A DNA stretch of 64,000 nt from Hordeum vulgare subsp. vulgare. Its lineage: Eukaryota > Streptophyta > Magnoliopsida > Poales > Poaceae. Under the pieces are notes generated by a model. It was not told the DNA's origin. It made no database searches and worked only from the letters and a program-made list of their open reading frames with translations. The position numbers and the translations under genes were made by a program. Below, one piece after another: positions 23,330 to 36,116 of this stretch (position 1 is its first letter; every line of letters begins with the position of its first letter). The stretch is from contig NC_058522.1 of the NCBI RefSeq assembly GCF_904849725.1, positions 227,515,084 through 227,579,083 of the forward strand, in the 5' to 3' direction.

Positions 23330-26300
23330 TGTGATAGCCCAATGCCGATGTTCTAGAAGCTTCCCCTTTATTTCCGTTTCCGTCGTCTGGTTATTTTATT
23401 TTGTTGCATCGTCATTTAGTTTGCATCGTTGCATCATGCATGGCATCTTGCATCGTCTGTCACGTGTGGTGTATTGAGTGTTGTGCTTCGAGTGATCACG
23501 AGTCGTAGAGCGATAGTAGTTCCCCCTCTCTCCCCTCTTATTTCATTTTTTTGTGCTTTTGCTAAAGTTCCGTTTTAACCCCTTTTAAAAATCGTCTTCT
23601 TTTAAAATCATTTTATTAAATGTGGGGGCAACCCCTTGGGTTTTCTTTATTTTCTCCTTTTGTGTTATTTTAAAGCCCTCTCATTTCCTTTTCTCTTTTA
23701 AAGGGGATTTTATTTTATTCATTAAATAAAGAGGTTTTATTTAATTCTTCAAAAGGGGTTTGATTTTTTATTCTTTTGCAAATGGGTTTTAATTTTAATC
23801 CTTCAAAGGTTTTATTTTATTTCTTTTAAAAATGCCCAACTATTTATTATAGCTGGGAATATATATTTTTTTCAAAGGAGTCAAAAGCCTGTATTTTTAT
23901 TTTATCTTTGTTAAAAGCTTTCTTTGTTTAAAAAATTTCTGATTTAAAGGTTTTGAAAAGAAAAAGAAAAAAATCAAAAGAGGGAGAGGCCCACTTGGGC
24001 CAAGGCCCAGCAGACCCGTGCCCTAGCGCCAGGGAGAGCGAGGCTCGATCCCCTCTCGTTCTCCTCCCGTTTCCTCCAGCGCCGTCACCCCTCGTCCTCC
24101 CCGTGCTCCTTCCTCCCTCGGTGTGTGCCCATGGCCTCGCCGCCTCTCCTCGTCCCCGCGCCGCCCAAGCCTCGGCCTCCCCTCAACCTCGCCCCTCTCC
24201 ACGTCAGCGCGCGCCATGTGCCTCTTCCTCGCCGTCGGGATCCCCTCGTCCTAGCACCGCCGAGCCATCTTGCCGCAGTGCCTCGCCTCCCCGCGCGAGC
24301 TCCTCGCCGGCTACACCGCCTCCGGCAGCCCCGCGCGCCGCCCTCGTCCCATGCCGCCCGCACCGTGTCGCGTGCCGCTGGCTCGCCTGCCTGCGTTTTT
24401 GCTGCTGCCCTGTTGCCTTTGTTGTTGCTGCTGACTTGCTTGCCTTGCCAATTGTTGATGCCGTGTAGCTGCATTGGTGGCTGATGGCTAAGCTTGACGT
24501 GCCTAGCTGCTTGGAGTTGCTCCTCCTGCTGCCACCGCTTGCTGCTTGCTGTCCCTGCTTTTGTTGTTGTTGTTTTGTGTTGCTGCTCGCCCCGCCATTG
24601 TTGTGCCTTGCCGCCTTGCCTTGCTGCTGCTAGGTTAGTGCTAGCTGCTGCTGTAGCGGTTGCCTGCATGCTAGGTAGTTGTTGTGCCTTGTGTGCTGCT
24701 TGCCGTGTTGCTGTGCCGAAGTTGCTGTTGCCGTTGCTGCCAGCTTAGCCTGAGCAGATGATGTTGTTGTTGCTTGCTCCGATATGCCTGATGCATGCCG
24801 TATCGCTGCTGCTTTGCTAGATGCATGCCATAGCTCGTTGTTGCTGCTAGTTGTAGCTAACTTGGCCGTTGCTTGCTGTTGTTGTGCTGTTGTTGTTGCC
24901 ATGCTGTTGCGTGCCATCCCGTGTGTTGTGCTAGCTGCTGGAGTCCCTGTGCCTTGCCGTAGCTAGTTGCTAGTTGATATTGCTAGTAGAAGCTAGTTGT
25001 TGTAGCTGCTACTTGCCTGAGCTTGCTTGCCTGCATGTGCTGTTGCTGTTTGCCTTGCTGGCTTTGCTAGATGCAGCTAGGTGTAGTTGCTAGGCTAGGT
25101 TATTGTTGCTAGTGCTAGTTGCCGCTTTGCTAGTTGTAGTTGCTGATGTGTCGTGTGCCGTCGCCGCGTGCACCATCCTCGCTGTCGTGGGTCATCGACA
25201 AGATTCACGAGCACCACGTCGTCCTCGACGACCCCGAACATCTACGGAACCGTGATCGACTACCGATGCCAAAGACCGGAGTACCACTACTTCCACGACG
25301 ACCATGACTTCCACGACGTCCGCTACGAACCGATCCGCTTCGAATCGCACGCTTCGAGGGTATACCGATGGGACGTGTCGCGTAACGAACGAATGTGATG
25401 TATGAGTTGTATCGTGTGTTGCACCATATGCTGGCCGTTGCACGTTGTGTTCCTCTTTCGTTGTGCCCTTGACACATGGGAACCCGATATACGGGATCAC
25501 CCCATCTATATTTACCGTTCCCGCACGCGTTCCCAGTACGTTGGCACGATATCTCGACGAGTTATCGGGATAGGAACGCTGTCGTGGCATCGTTTCCGTC
25601 TTGTCGCCAGGGTTCCCTCTCGCTCGCCGTGGCGACACCTGTTTCTTTCTCTTCTTGCCCGTGATGTTCGAACTCGCATGCATGCCGCATTCATGGCATG
25701 ATATCTTGTGTTGCTTGTCTCTTGTGTTGTAGCGTTCGTTCTAAGCCCCTCGTGTTTACCGTCTAGGATGTCTTGTAGGATCACCGCTTCACCCCTTGTC
25801 ATGTTAACCACATTTAATATTGCTGTGAAAATTAACGGGAGTGAACTAATAATTAACGTGGAGTTTCGTCGATATGCAACCCGTTGCATATCGAGCTTCA
25901 CTTAATGTGTAGTGTTTTCGTGAGGTGAATTGTCATGCCATGCCTTGCATTATTGAACTGATCATGCATCATATTAGGTTGTGCATCATGTTGCGCATCG
26001 TGTTGTGAATATCTGTGTTGATGTTTGTTTCCGGTTTGCTCCATCTCCATAGAGTTCCGCAAGCGTGTCGGAATGTGAGGACCCGTTCGACTACGTTGGT
26101 TCATCTGCTTCACCGTGTTGTTCTTCTTCCAAGCGGGATCTCAGGCAAGATGACCATTTCCCCAGATACCATTACTATCATTGCCATGCTAGTTTTATCG
26201 CTTCTATCGATTATGTCTCATTGCATACCACATGTTAAATATCAGCCTCTCAATCATGCCATGATAACCTTCAACTTGTTCGACCTAGCAAACCACTGAT

Positions 26301-27833
26301 TGGCTATGATACCGCTTGCTTAACCACGTTGTTAGCGTTGCCATTTGCAGGTGCAAATGCTTCCATGTGATAACATGGCTTCCTTGTTATATGACCCTAT
26401 TAAATGCTATTTAATTTAATGCACCTATATACTTGGTAAAAGGTGGGAGGCTCGGCCTTTCTAGCCTGGTGTTTTGTTCCACCTTTGCCCCCTTAGTTTC
26501 GGCTACCGGTGTTATGTTCCATAAACGAGCGCTCCTAACATGATCGGGGTTATTATGGGGACCCCCTTGATAATTTGTTTTAGATTAAAGCTGGTATGGC
26601 AAGGCACAACATTGGTACTACATTTGCCCAACATAATAACTTGTTAATACTGAAAGAATAGGGCGTCATGAACCCGAGGAGTAATTTCACATAATACAGG
26701 GGGCCAGTGCTGTTGGTGCTGGTCCAAAACTAGAGCCGTTTGCGGGGCCAACCCGGGGCAACTCGGGAGATTTCTATCAGGCCACCGTACGCTGTGCTTA
26801 TCTGTCGTGTCCTGAGAACGAGATACGCGGCTCCTATCGGGATCGTCGACACGTCGGGCGGCCTTGCTGGATTAGTTTTACCTTTGACGAGATATCTTGT
26901 GCATCGGGATTCCGGTGAGCTTTGGGTAATCTCAGAGTTGAGGTTTTCCACTAGGGAATCCGACGAGATCGCGAGCTTCGTGATTGAGGATTTCTATGCG
27001 GCTTGTGGTAATTTGTGATGGACTAGTTGGAGCACCCCTGCAGGGTTAAATATTTCGGAAAGCCGTGCCTGCGGTTATGTGGCAACGTGGAAACTTTGTT
27101 TAACACTGGTTCTAGATAACTTGAAGTTAACTTAATTAAAATATGCAAACTGTGTGCGTAACCGTGACTGTCTCTTTCGTGAGTTCCTTCTCCGATCGAG
27201 GACACGTTGGGGTTATGTCTGACGTAGGTAAGTGTTCAGGATCATTCATTTGATCATTAGTAGTTCACGTCCGTTATGCGTAGATCTTCCCCCCTCTTAT
27301 TTCTTGTACTCGTAAGTTTAGCCACCAAGTATATGCTTAGTCGCTGCTGCAACCTCACCACTTATTCATGCCACACCCATTAAGCTTTGCTAGTCTTGAT
27401 ACCTTTGGAAATGAGATTGCTGAGTCCCCTGTGGCTCACAGATTACTACAATACCAGTTGCAGGTACAGGTAAAGGTTACTTCACATGAGCGCGTTGATT
27501 GTTCATTTGGAGTTGCTTCTTCTTCTTCTTCTTCATCGATCTAGGATGGGTTCCAGGCCGGCAGCCTGGGATAGCAAGGATGGACGTCGTTCTTCTTTTG
27601 TCGTTTGTTTTCGTCCGTAGTCGGACCCTGCTCTTACTCTTGTTGATTATGTAATGTACTGATGTGACTCTGATGTAGCTTGTGGCGAGTGTAAGCCAAT
27701 TCTATATATATCTCTTCTTTTCAGTACAAGTACTTGTAACGTTATCCATTCTTGCGACATGACGAGATGCGCTTCTATACTTGACGAGGCCTTCGTGCCA
27801 AATTGAGGATAGGGTCGCATCTTGGGCGTGACA
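23330..27833 (+). repeat. LARD 5' LTR, 4504 bp
   Basis: Zones in order: AT-rich start with T runs (23520-23940); GC-rich zone (24000-24400); a long TGC/TTG-rich low-complexity stretch (24380-25150); mixed sequence; CTATATATATC at 27699; end GGGCGTGACA. Open frames in the GC-rich zone recur in the 3' LTR because it is a copy. They lack domains and are not called genes. Confidence 0.93.
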
Positions 27834-27836
27834 AGT

Positions 27837-27848
27837 TGGTATCAGAGC
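27837..27848 (+). promoter_or_regulatory. LARD primer binding site (initiator Met tRNA)
   Basis: TGGTATCAGAGC, the classical complement of the 3' end of plant initiator methionine tRNA, lies three bases after the 5' LTR. Confidence 0.93.
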
Positions 27849-30800
27849 AGTACCGACCTAGGAGCCCCCTTGATTGATCGAACTTGGCCGAGTCGAGTCT
27901 AGTGAAAAACTGCTTTGAGTCTAGTTATATATCGGAGAGTAGGATTCTTTTTTCTCCTCTTCTATGCTCTGGTGAGGAATCTTGACGTAATAATTTATTC
28001 TACTCCTCTTCTCACTCAAAATTTTTTTAGGATCACGCGGATATTTTTGGAATCTATATGATGCTGATGTGTCGGAGTTCTGTCTTGGTGCCTCCTATCT
28101 GCTTTGAGTTTCACGGGAGTTGAGCTCCAGGGGATTCTCGAGCACATCGTTATCATTCAGATTTCTTAGTATCTCAGGACGAAGGATGTTCGTAATTGCT
28201 TCAATACTAGTAGTGGCGAGATAACCCCGATGTCCCCAGTACTGGTGCAGATTGTTCGGGAGTACTGCCATACTTTGTATCGTTGTGATCACGAGGGTCT
28301 GTAGTAGATGAAGGTCCGAGATTCTGGTTGTGTGTTGACGGATGTGATACAAGTGACGGGTTAGTATAGGAGTTGTGTGATATAACTCCTTGTATCTGTG
28401 TACCAGATGGCATGACCAGATATTTCGGGAATTCATAGGTGGGAATTCAAGTAGTTACTTGTAGGACGATCTTCCAACAAATTTGTGTTGTTTCAATGTC
28501 AAGTGGTGATTTCAGATCTTTTCTAAGAGGTGTTCTCATATTTTTATGAGAGTATTAATTCTTTTGCTATATCAGTTATCATGTCAATTCCTTTTCAACC
28601 GGAGTCATCGTATCAATTCCATTCAACCGGTGTGTCTCTCTTCAAATAATTCTATCCATTCCAATTTTGCAAGATCATTCTATCATTTTGTTCCGGAGTT
28701 TGTCTCATCTGTCCCAAGTTGTCTTTGTTTTTCCCCGCCCTCCCACCCTTTTTCTTCAATGATTCAATTTTTATCCAGGAGTTTTCTTTTAATTGTGCTT
28801 CCGTTGTCTGTTCTTTTCTCTCTTACCCGGTGATTCATTGTGAAGATTCTCAGGAGCTTCGTGTCATATTTGTTCATTCTTGTCATCCTTACCGGTGAAT
28901 TTAATTCAGTTGTCCGTGTCATCATATCCTTTTCATCCTTGTAATTCTTTCCTATGTTGGAAATTTTTATCAGTATTTCTTCTTGTTCTCGTTTCTCTCT
29001 ATTCTATCCGGAGCGTTGAAGTTATCTCAGAATTCTTGTCCTCAATTCTTTTAATTATTTCGAGGTTCTCAACCTCATCTAGTTCTCTTCATACCGGTGC
29101 AATATCTCTCGTTCCAGCAATCTTTTCTAACGGTGGTTTCTTTGAGTGGGCCCATAACCCACAGGTTTTCCCAGGATCTTATCTGGCTCTTTTAATCTTT
29201 TCCCGAAGATCATTAATTCTTTTCAACTATGACGTAAGTATGATTTCCATCACTCATATTACTTCTTCAAGATCTATTTGAATTAATTCTCATATTGGCT
29301 CAATATTTCATTCTTCTTTATTCCGGAGTGTCTCATTAATTCTTGGTGGTGTTCTTCTCATCATTCTCTTCTTTCAAGACCGAAGGAGTGTTTCTCTCGA
29401 ATCTTGGTCCATTCTCTTGAAGATATCATCTCAGCTTCGTGTTATCCTCTCAATTGTTCCAATCATGAGTAATCCCTTTCATGCTATCCGGTGCTTCTCC
29501 GAGTTGTTTTTATTTCTCGTTCCTCCGAAGGCCATCATTTGAGAAGATTCTTCGTTCTCAGCTTTCAGCTTTCATCCTCAATTCTTCTCAATTGTTGTCT
29601 CTTCACTCGTCTCTCGTTTATCCGGTGCCTTGTTCAAAATTCTTCTCTCAGGTGGCTCATGATCTCTTCGTTCTCTTTATCTCCATTAATTCGTGGTGTT
29701 CCCATTTATTTGCAAATTCTTACCGGTGCATCCGTCAATTATGCCTCAAGTGGTGCTTATCTCTCTGTCTCTTCAAGATTCATTTCTAGAGGAATAAGTG
29801 TTACGCTAAATCCGTTGCTTGTCATCAATTAAATTTGATGAAGGATTAGCATAGCATAATTCTTATTCTTGTTTCATCAAGTGATCTGAATTCTTCTTCC
29901 CAAGTGGCTCATGATATCAATTCCTTTTTCTCAAGTGTTCTTATCTTTTCTTTTCCGGAGTTCCAAGTTCTTTTAAGTATCTCTTTGTGAGGCTTCATCT
30001 AAATCTTCGCAAGGTCGTAATCTTATTCTTTCATCCTTGATATCTTTGCATCATTCATTTGTTTACGGAGGTCCTTCTTGGTGGTTCATCAAGGTTTCAA
30101 TCCATTCTCAAGTGTTCTTCAAGATTCTTATTGGAGAACCTCAAGTATCCGTTCTCTTGCATTCCCAAGTGCATTTGTTCTTCCTTTATCCTTTGAAGTG
30201 TTATTATAGCATTCTTGTTAGTGTAGGAGTTTCGAAGAGATTTCCTTTCAAGAATGAGATAATTAAACCCACCAACTCTATGATCATGAGATATTTGCAA
30301 CCCATGATTTCTTCATTGAGCTATCTTGGTCTGGATTTCACCTAAAGCTTTTCCTATGGATTGTTGCTATTATGGTGCTTGTCATTAATCCAAGTTCTCA
30401 ATGTATCCTCTTGGTGTAAGAATTGTTCTTATCTTGTTTCTCCCAATCAATCCTTGTTTCCGTTAGTGACTGGTTGCCAACTCATTGTTTGAAAAGGTTT
30501 CCATAAGCCCACTACTATATTGTTCCTTTCGTTGTTGTTTTTCCAACAACTTCGTTCAATTCTTCTTGCAAGGATGCTTGCCAAGTTCATTGGAGTTAGT
30601 TCCTATTCTATTGTTCCGGAGGCTTTGTGATGTTGCTCTTTTGGGTCTATTATGTTGTTCTACCAAGATCATGGTGTTCCCTTGTTCTATTTACTTGTTT
30701 GCTGTGAATATTGTCTAATTCTACCATCTTATCGAATTTTTTGTCCCATTTTCCTAACGAAGTGCTGCCGAAATTTTCCGTGAATTCTTGCTTGTTTCTC

Positions 30801-30916
30801 TTATCAGTCCTCATCTCTTTGCAACCTTCAAGGATTGTTTGTGTCACTCGTTTGTCAAAGAAGCGACTGAGTTTTACCTCCTGTGCTATCTCATCCTCTC
30901 CCCCTTTCATTCTAGG

Positions 30917-30952
30917 ATCTCGGGGCGAGATCCTCTTGTAGTGTAGGAGAGT
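30917..30952 (+). promoter_or_regulatory. LARD polypurine tract region
   Basis: TCTCGGGGCGAGATCCTC followed by TTGTAGTGTAGGAGAGT sits directly before the 3' LTR. The same arrangement (CTCGGGATGAGAATTC then TAGTAGGGGAGAGT) precedes the chromovirus LTR on the minus strand at 61792-61825. Confidence 0.75.
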
Positions 30953-33900
30953 TGTGACAGCCCGATGCCGATGTTCCAGAAGCTTCCCCTTTATTTCCGT
31001 TTCCGTCGTCTGTTTATTTTATTTTGTTGCATCGTCATTTAGTTTGCATCGTTGCATCATGCATGGCATCTTGCATCGTCTGTCACGTGTGGTGTATTGA
31101 GTGTTGTGCTTCGAGTGATCACCGAGTCGTAGAGCGATAGTAGTTCCCCCTCTCTCCCCTCTTATTTCATTTTTTTGTGGTTTTGCTAAAGTTTCGTTTT
31201 AACCCCTTTTAAAAATCGTCTTCTTTTAAAATCATTTTATAAAATGTGGGGGCAACCCCTTGGGTTTTCTTTATTTTCTCCTTTTGTGTTATTTTAAAGC
31301 CCTCTCATTTCCTTTTCTCTTTTAAAGGGGCTTTTATTTTATTCTTTAAATAAAGAGGTTTAATTCTTCAAAAGGGGTTTGATTTTTTATTCTTTTGCAA
31401 ACGGGTTTTAATTTTAATCCTTCAAAGATTTTATTTTATTTCTTTTAAAAATGCCCAACTATTTATTATAGCTGGGAATAAAAAAAAATTCAAAGGAGTC
31501 AAAAGCCTGTATTTTTATTTTATCTTTGTTAAAAGCTTTCTTTGTTTAAATTTTTTTCTAATTTAAAGGTTTTGAAAAGAAAAAGAAAAAATAAATCAAA
31601 AGAGGGAGAGGCCCACTTGGGCCAAGGCCCAGCAGACCCCTGCCCTAGCGCTAGGGAGAGCGAGGCTCGATCCCCTCTCGTTCTCCTCCCGTTTCCTCCA
31701 GCGCCGTCACCCCTCGTCCTCCTCGTGCTCGTTCCTCCCTCGGTGCGTGCCCATGGCCTTGCCGCCTCTCCTCGTCCCCGCGCCGCCCTAGCCTCGGCCT
31801 CCCCTCGACCTCGCCCCTCCCGACGTCAGCGCGCGTCGTGTGCCTCTTCCTCGCCGCCGGGATCCCCTCGCCCTAGCTCCGCCGAGCCGTCTCGCCGTGG
31901 TGCCTCACCTCCCCGCGCGAGCTCCTCGCCGCCGCGCTCGCCAGCTGCACCGCCTCTGGCCGCCCCACGCGCCGCCCTCGTCCCGTGCCGCCCGCACAGC
32001 GCCGCGTGCCGCCGGCTCGCCTGCGTGCATTTTTTCTGCTACCCTGTTGCCTTTGCTGTTGCCGCTGACTTGCTTGCCTTGCCAATTGTTGCTGCCGTGT
32101 AGCTGCGTTGGTGGCTAATGGCTAAGCTTGTTGTGCCTAGCTGCTTGGAGTTGCTCCTCCTGCTGCCACCGCTTGCTGCTTGCTGTCCCTGCTTTTGTTG
32201 TTGTTGTTGTTTTGTGCTGCTGCTCGCCCCGCCGTTGTTGTGCCTTGCTGCCTTGCCTTGCTGCAGCTAGGTTAGTGCTAGCTGCTGCTGTAGCGGTTGC
32301 CTACATGCTAGGTAGTTGTTGTGCCTTGCTTGCTGCTTGCCGTGTTGTTGTGCCGAAGCTGCTGTTGCCGTTGCTGCCAGCTGAAGCCTGAGCAGATGTT
32401 GTTGTTGTTGCTTGCTCCGATATGCCTGATGCGTGCCGTATCGCTGCTGCTTTGCTAGATGCATGCCATAGCTCGTTGTTGCTACTAGTTGAGGCTAGCC
32501 TGGCCATTGCATGCTGTTCTGTGCTCTTGTTGCTGCCATCCTGCTGCGTGCCATCCTGTGTGTTGTGCTAGCTGCTGGAGTCCCCTGTGCCTTGCCGTAG
32601 CTAGTTGCTAGTTGCTATTGCTAGTAGAAGTTAGTTGATGTAGCTGCTGCTTGCCTGAGCTTGCTTGCCAGCATGTGTTGTTTCTGTTTGCCTTGCTGGC
32701 TTTGCTAGATGCAGCTAGGTGTAGTTGCTAGGCTAGGTTATTGTTGCTAGTGCTAGTTGCCGCTTTGCTAGTTGTAGTTGATGATGTGTCGTGTGCCGTC
32801 GCCGCGTGCACCATCCCCGCTGTCGTGGGTCATCGACAAGATTCACGAGCACCACGTCGTCCTCGACGACCCCAAACATCTACGGAACCGTGATCGACTA
32901 CCGACGCCGAAGACCAGAGTACCACTACTTGCACGACGACCACGACTTCCACGACGTCCGCTACGAACCGATCTGCTTCGAATCGCATGCTTCGAAGGTA
33001 TACCGATGGGACGTGTCGCGTAACGAACGAATGTGATGTATGAGTTGTATCGTGTGTTGCACCGTATGTTGGCCGTTGCACGTTGTGTTCCTCTTTCGTT
33101 GTGCCCTTGACACATGGGAACCCGATATACGGGATCACCCCATCTATATTCACCGTTCCCGCATTTGTTCCCAGTACGTTGGCACGATATCTCGACGAGT
33201 TATTGGGATAGGAACGTTGCCGTGGCATCGTTTCCGTCTTGCCGCCATGGTTCCCTCTCGCTCGCCGTGGCGACACCTGTTTCTTTCTCTTCTTGCCCGT
33301 GATGTTCGAACTCGCATGCATGACGCATTCATGGCATGATATCTTGTGTTGCTTGTCTCTTGTGTTGTAGCGTTCGTTCTAAGCCCCTCGTGTTTACCGT
33401 CTAGGATGTCTTGTAGGATCACCGCTTCACCCCTTGTCATGTTAACCACATTTAATATTGATGTGAAAATTAACGGGAGTGAACTAATAATTAACGTGGA
33501 GTTTCGTCGATATACAACCCGTTGCATATCGAGCTTCACTTAATGTGTAGTGTTTGCGTGAGGTGAATTGTCATGCCATGCCTTGCATTATTGAACTGAT
33601 CATGCATCATATTAGGTTGTGCATCATGTTGCGCATCGTGTTGTGAATATCTGTGTTGATGTTTGTTTCCGGTTTGCTCCATCTCCATAGAGTTCCGCAA
33701 GCGTGTCGGAATGTGAGGACCCGTTCGACTACGTTGGTTCATCTGCTTCACCGTGTTGTTCTTCTTCCAAGCGGGATCTCAGGCAAGATGACCATTTCCC
33801 CAGATACCATTACTATCATTGCCATGCTAGTTTTATCGCTTCTATCGATTATGTCTCGTTGCCTACCACATGTTAGATATCAGCCTCTCAATCATGCCAT

Positions 33901-35470
33901 GATAACCTTCAACCTGTTCGACCTAGCAAACCACTGATTGGCTATGATACCGCTTGCTTAACCACGTTGTTAGCGTTGCCATTTGCAGGTGCAAATGCTT
34001 CCATGTGATAACATGGCTTCCTTGTTATATGACCCTATTAAATGCTATTTAATTTAATGCACCTATATACTTGGTAAAAGGTGGGAGGCTCGGCCTTTCT
34101 AGCCTGGTGTTTTGTTCCACCTTTGCCCCCTTAGTTTCGGCTACCGGTGTTATGTTCCATAAACGAGCGCTCCTAACATGATCGGGGTTATTATGGGGAC
34201 CCCCTTGATAATTTGTTTTAGATTAAAGCTGGTATGGCAAGGCACAACATTGGTACTACATTTGCCCAACATAATAACTTGTTAATACTGAAAGAATAGG
34301 GCGTCATGAACCCGAGGAGTAATTTCACATAATACAGGGGGCCAGTGCTGTTGGTGCTGGTCCAAAACTAGAGCCGTTTGCGGGGCCAACCCGGGGCAAC
34401 TCGGGAGATTTCTATCAGGCCACCGTACGCTGTGCTTATCCGTCGTGTCCTGAGAACGAGATACGCGGCTCCTATCGGGATCGTCGACACGCCGGCGGCC
34501 TTGCTGGATTAGTTTTACCTTTGACGAGATATCTTGTGCATCGGGATTCCGGTGAAGCTTTGGGTAATCTCAGAGTTGAGGTTTTCCACTAGGGAATCCG
34601 ACGAGATCGCGAGCTTCGTGATTGAGGATTTCTATGCGGCTTGTGGTAATTTGTGATGGACTAGTTGGAGCACCCCTACAGGGTTAAATCTTTCGGAAAG
34701 CCGTGCCCGCGGTTATGTGGCAACGTGGAAACTTTGTTTAACACTGGTTCTAGATAACTTGAAGTTAACTTAATTAAAATATGCCAACTGTGTGCGTAAC
34801 CGTGACTGTCTCTTTCGTGAATTCCTTCTCCGATCGAGGACACGGTGGGGTTATGTCTGACGTAGGTAGGTGTTCAGGATCATTGATTTGATCATCAGTA
34901 TTTCACGTCCGTTATGCTAGATCTTCCCCCCTCTTATTTCTTGTACTCGTAAGTTTAGCCACCAAGTATATGCTTAGCCGGTGCTGCAACCTCACCACTT
35001 ATCCATGCCTCACCCATTAAGCTTTGCTAGTCTTGATACCTTTGGAAAAGAGATTGTTGAGTCCCCTGTGGCTCACAGATTACTACAATACCAGTTGCAG
35101 GTACAGGTAAAGGTTACTTGACGCGAGCGCGTTGATTGTTCATTTGGAGTTGCTTCTTCTTCTTCTTCATCATCAATCTAGGATGGGTTCCAGGCCGACA
35201 GCCTGGGATAGCAAGGATGGACGTCGTTCTTCTTTTGTCGCTTGTTTTCGTCCGTAGTCGGACCCTGCTCTTACTCTTGTTGATTATGTAATGTACTGAT
35301 GTGACTCTGATGTAGCTTGTGGCGAGTGTAAGCTAATTCTATATATATCTCTTCTTTTCAGTACATGTACTTGTAACGATATCCATTCTTGCGACACGAT
35401 GAGATGCGCTTCTATCCCTGACGAGGCCTTCGTGCCAAATTGAGGATAGGGTCGCATCTTGGGCGTGACA
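30953..35470 (+). repeat. LARD 3' LTR, 4518 bp
   Basis: Starts TGTGACAGCCCGATGCCG and ends GGGCGTGACA followed by AATCC. It is colinear with the 5' LTR, with small indels in the T runs and in the TGC-rich stretch, plus scattered C/T transitions. Confidence 0.93.
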
Positions 35471-35475
35471 AATCC

Positions 35476-36027
35476 ATAAAATGGAGTAAAGCTAATGCTT
35501 ATCATACCTGGTCGAGGAGCAGGCTTATCCATGACGTCCAAGTCCATATGGTCCTCTCCAGTCCCGACAGGAGTCGACACCGAAGTAGCAGCATTGACAA
35601 GCAAATTGCACTCGGTTACAAGAAACTTGTAAAGACACAATGGCAAAACGAAAAAGATAAACACTCATGCTGAGGAAACCGACACGACAATTCTCATTCG
35701 CGGCAAGGCCTTCCGAAGCTTGGGCGCGTCAGGCTTTGGCTACTTCGCAGCCTTCTCCGTGGAGTTAGTTGCAGCGGCTCGGTCCCGCTTCACGTTTCTA
35801 CTGCTGGAGGCAACTGTTTTGCTCGGAGCAGCCGCTAGGTCATGGCATTGCTTGGATCGCGGCTCGCGGCACGGAGGAGGTTGTTCTTCTTCTTCACTGT
35901 CATCTGAAACATCTTCGCTTTCTTCACTATCATCAACATATTCACTCTCGGCACTGCCTCCTTCACTTTCCGCCCCAAGATCAAACTGCTCCCCGTTGGG
36001 TACAAGAGAGTGCAAGTTCGTCCATTC
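35476..36027 (-). pseudogene. Antisense gene of Tat, second exon
   Basis: Minus strand, beginning at acceptor TTCTTTGCAG (36028-36037). It encodes EWTNLHSLVPNGEQFDLGAE, a very acidic stretch (SEESEDVSDDSEEEE), then a K/R/A-rich part. The reading resumes after a shift with a segment ending DHMDLDVMDKPAPRP at a CCAG/GTATGA donor (35507). The intron beyond it now contains the LARD; without the LARD it would be about 72 nt if the acceptor at 23290 is used. Confidence 0.65.
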
Positions 36028-36116
36028 CTGCAAAGAACAAAGACAAACGAGTTAATCGGACAAGTATGCAGTCACTCGACGAAGACATGAAAACAATCGG
36101 AAAAGATATAACATAC

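Larger units (their letters stand above)
27834..30952 (+). other. LARD internal domain, non-coding
   Basis: 3119 bp with no gag, protease, RT or integrase motif on either strand. From about 28500 to 30900 the plus strand is strongly T/C-biased (many TTCTT, CTTTT and TCCGGTG motifs), so the genomic RNA would be U/C-rich. Short frames here are serine/leucine/phenylalanine-rich by composition only. Confidence 0.88.
23330..35470 (+). mobile_element. Complete LARD (Sukkula-like) retrotransposon, 12.1 kb
   Basis: LTRs of 4504 bp (23330-27833) and 4518 bp (30953-35470) start TGTGA(T/C)AGCCC and end GGGCGTGACA. The target duplication AATCC is perfect (23325-23329 and 35471-35475). The 3.1-kb internal domain has an initiator-Met primer site and a polypurine tract but no gag or pol. 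LTRs near 4.4 kb with a roughly 3.5-kb non-coding centre are the published description of Triticeae LARDs (formerly Sukkula). About 525 bp (26277-26802 versus the 3' LTR) are identical by eye, so the insertion is recent relative to its host element. Confidence 0.93.

Noticed and set aside
23953..24669. Overlapping long ORFs in the GC-rich part of the LARD 5' LTR, with a near copy at 31542-32102
   Set aside because: The apparent conservation is only because the two LTRs are copies of each other; low-complexity composition and no recognised motif.
25192..25683. 163-codon minus-strand ORF repeated at 32830-33321
   Set aside because: Same reason: LTR duplication. The sequence has no domain and the frame is not kept in the solo LTR at 51200-55641 as far as I can see.
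28546..30941. Ser/Leu/Phe-rich ORFs of 75-133 codons in the LARD centre
   Set aside because: Explained by T/C-rich composition; no conserved motif and LARDs are known to be non-coding.
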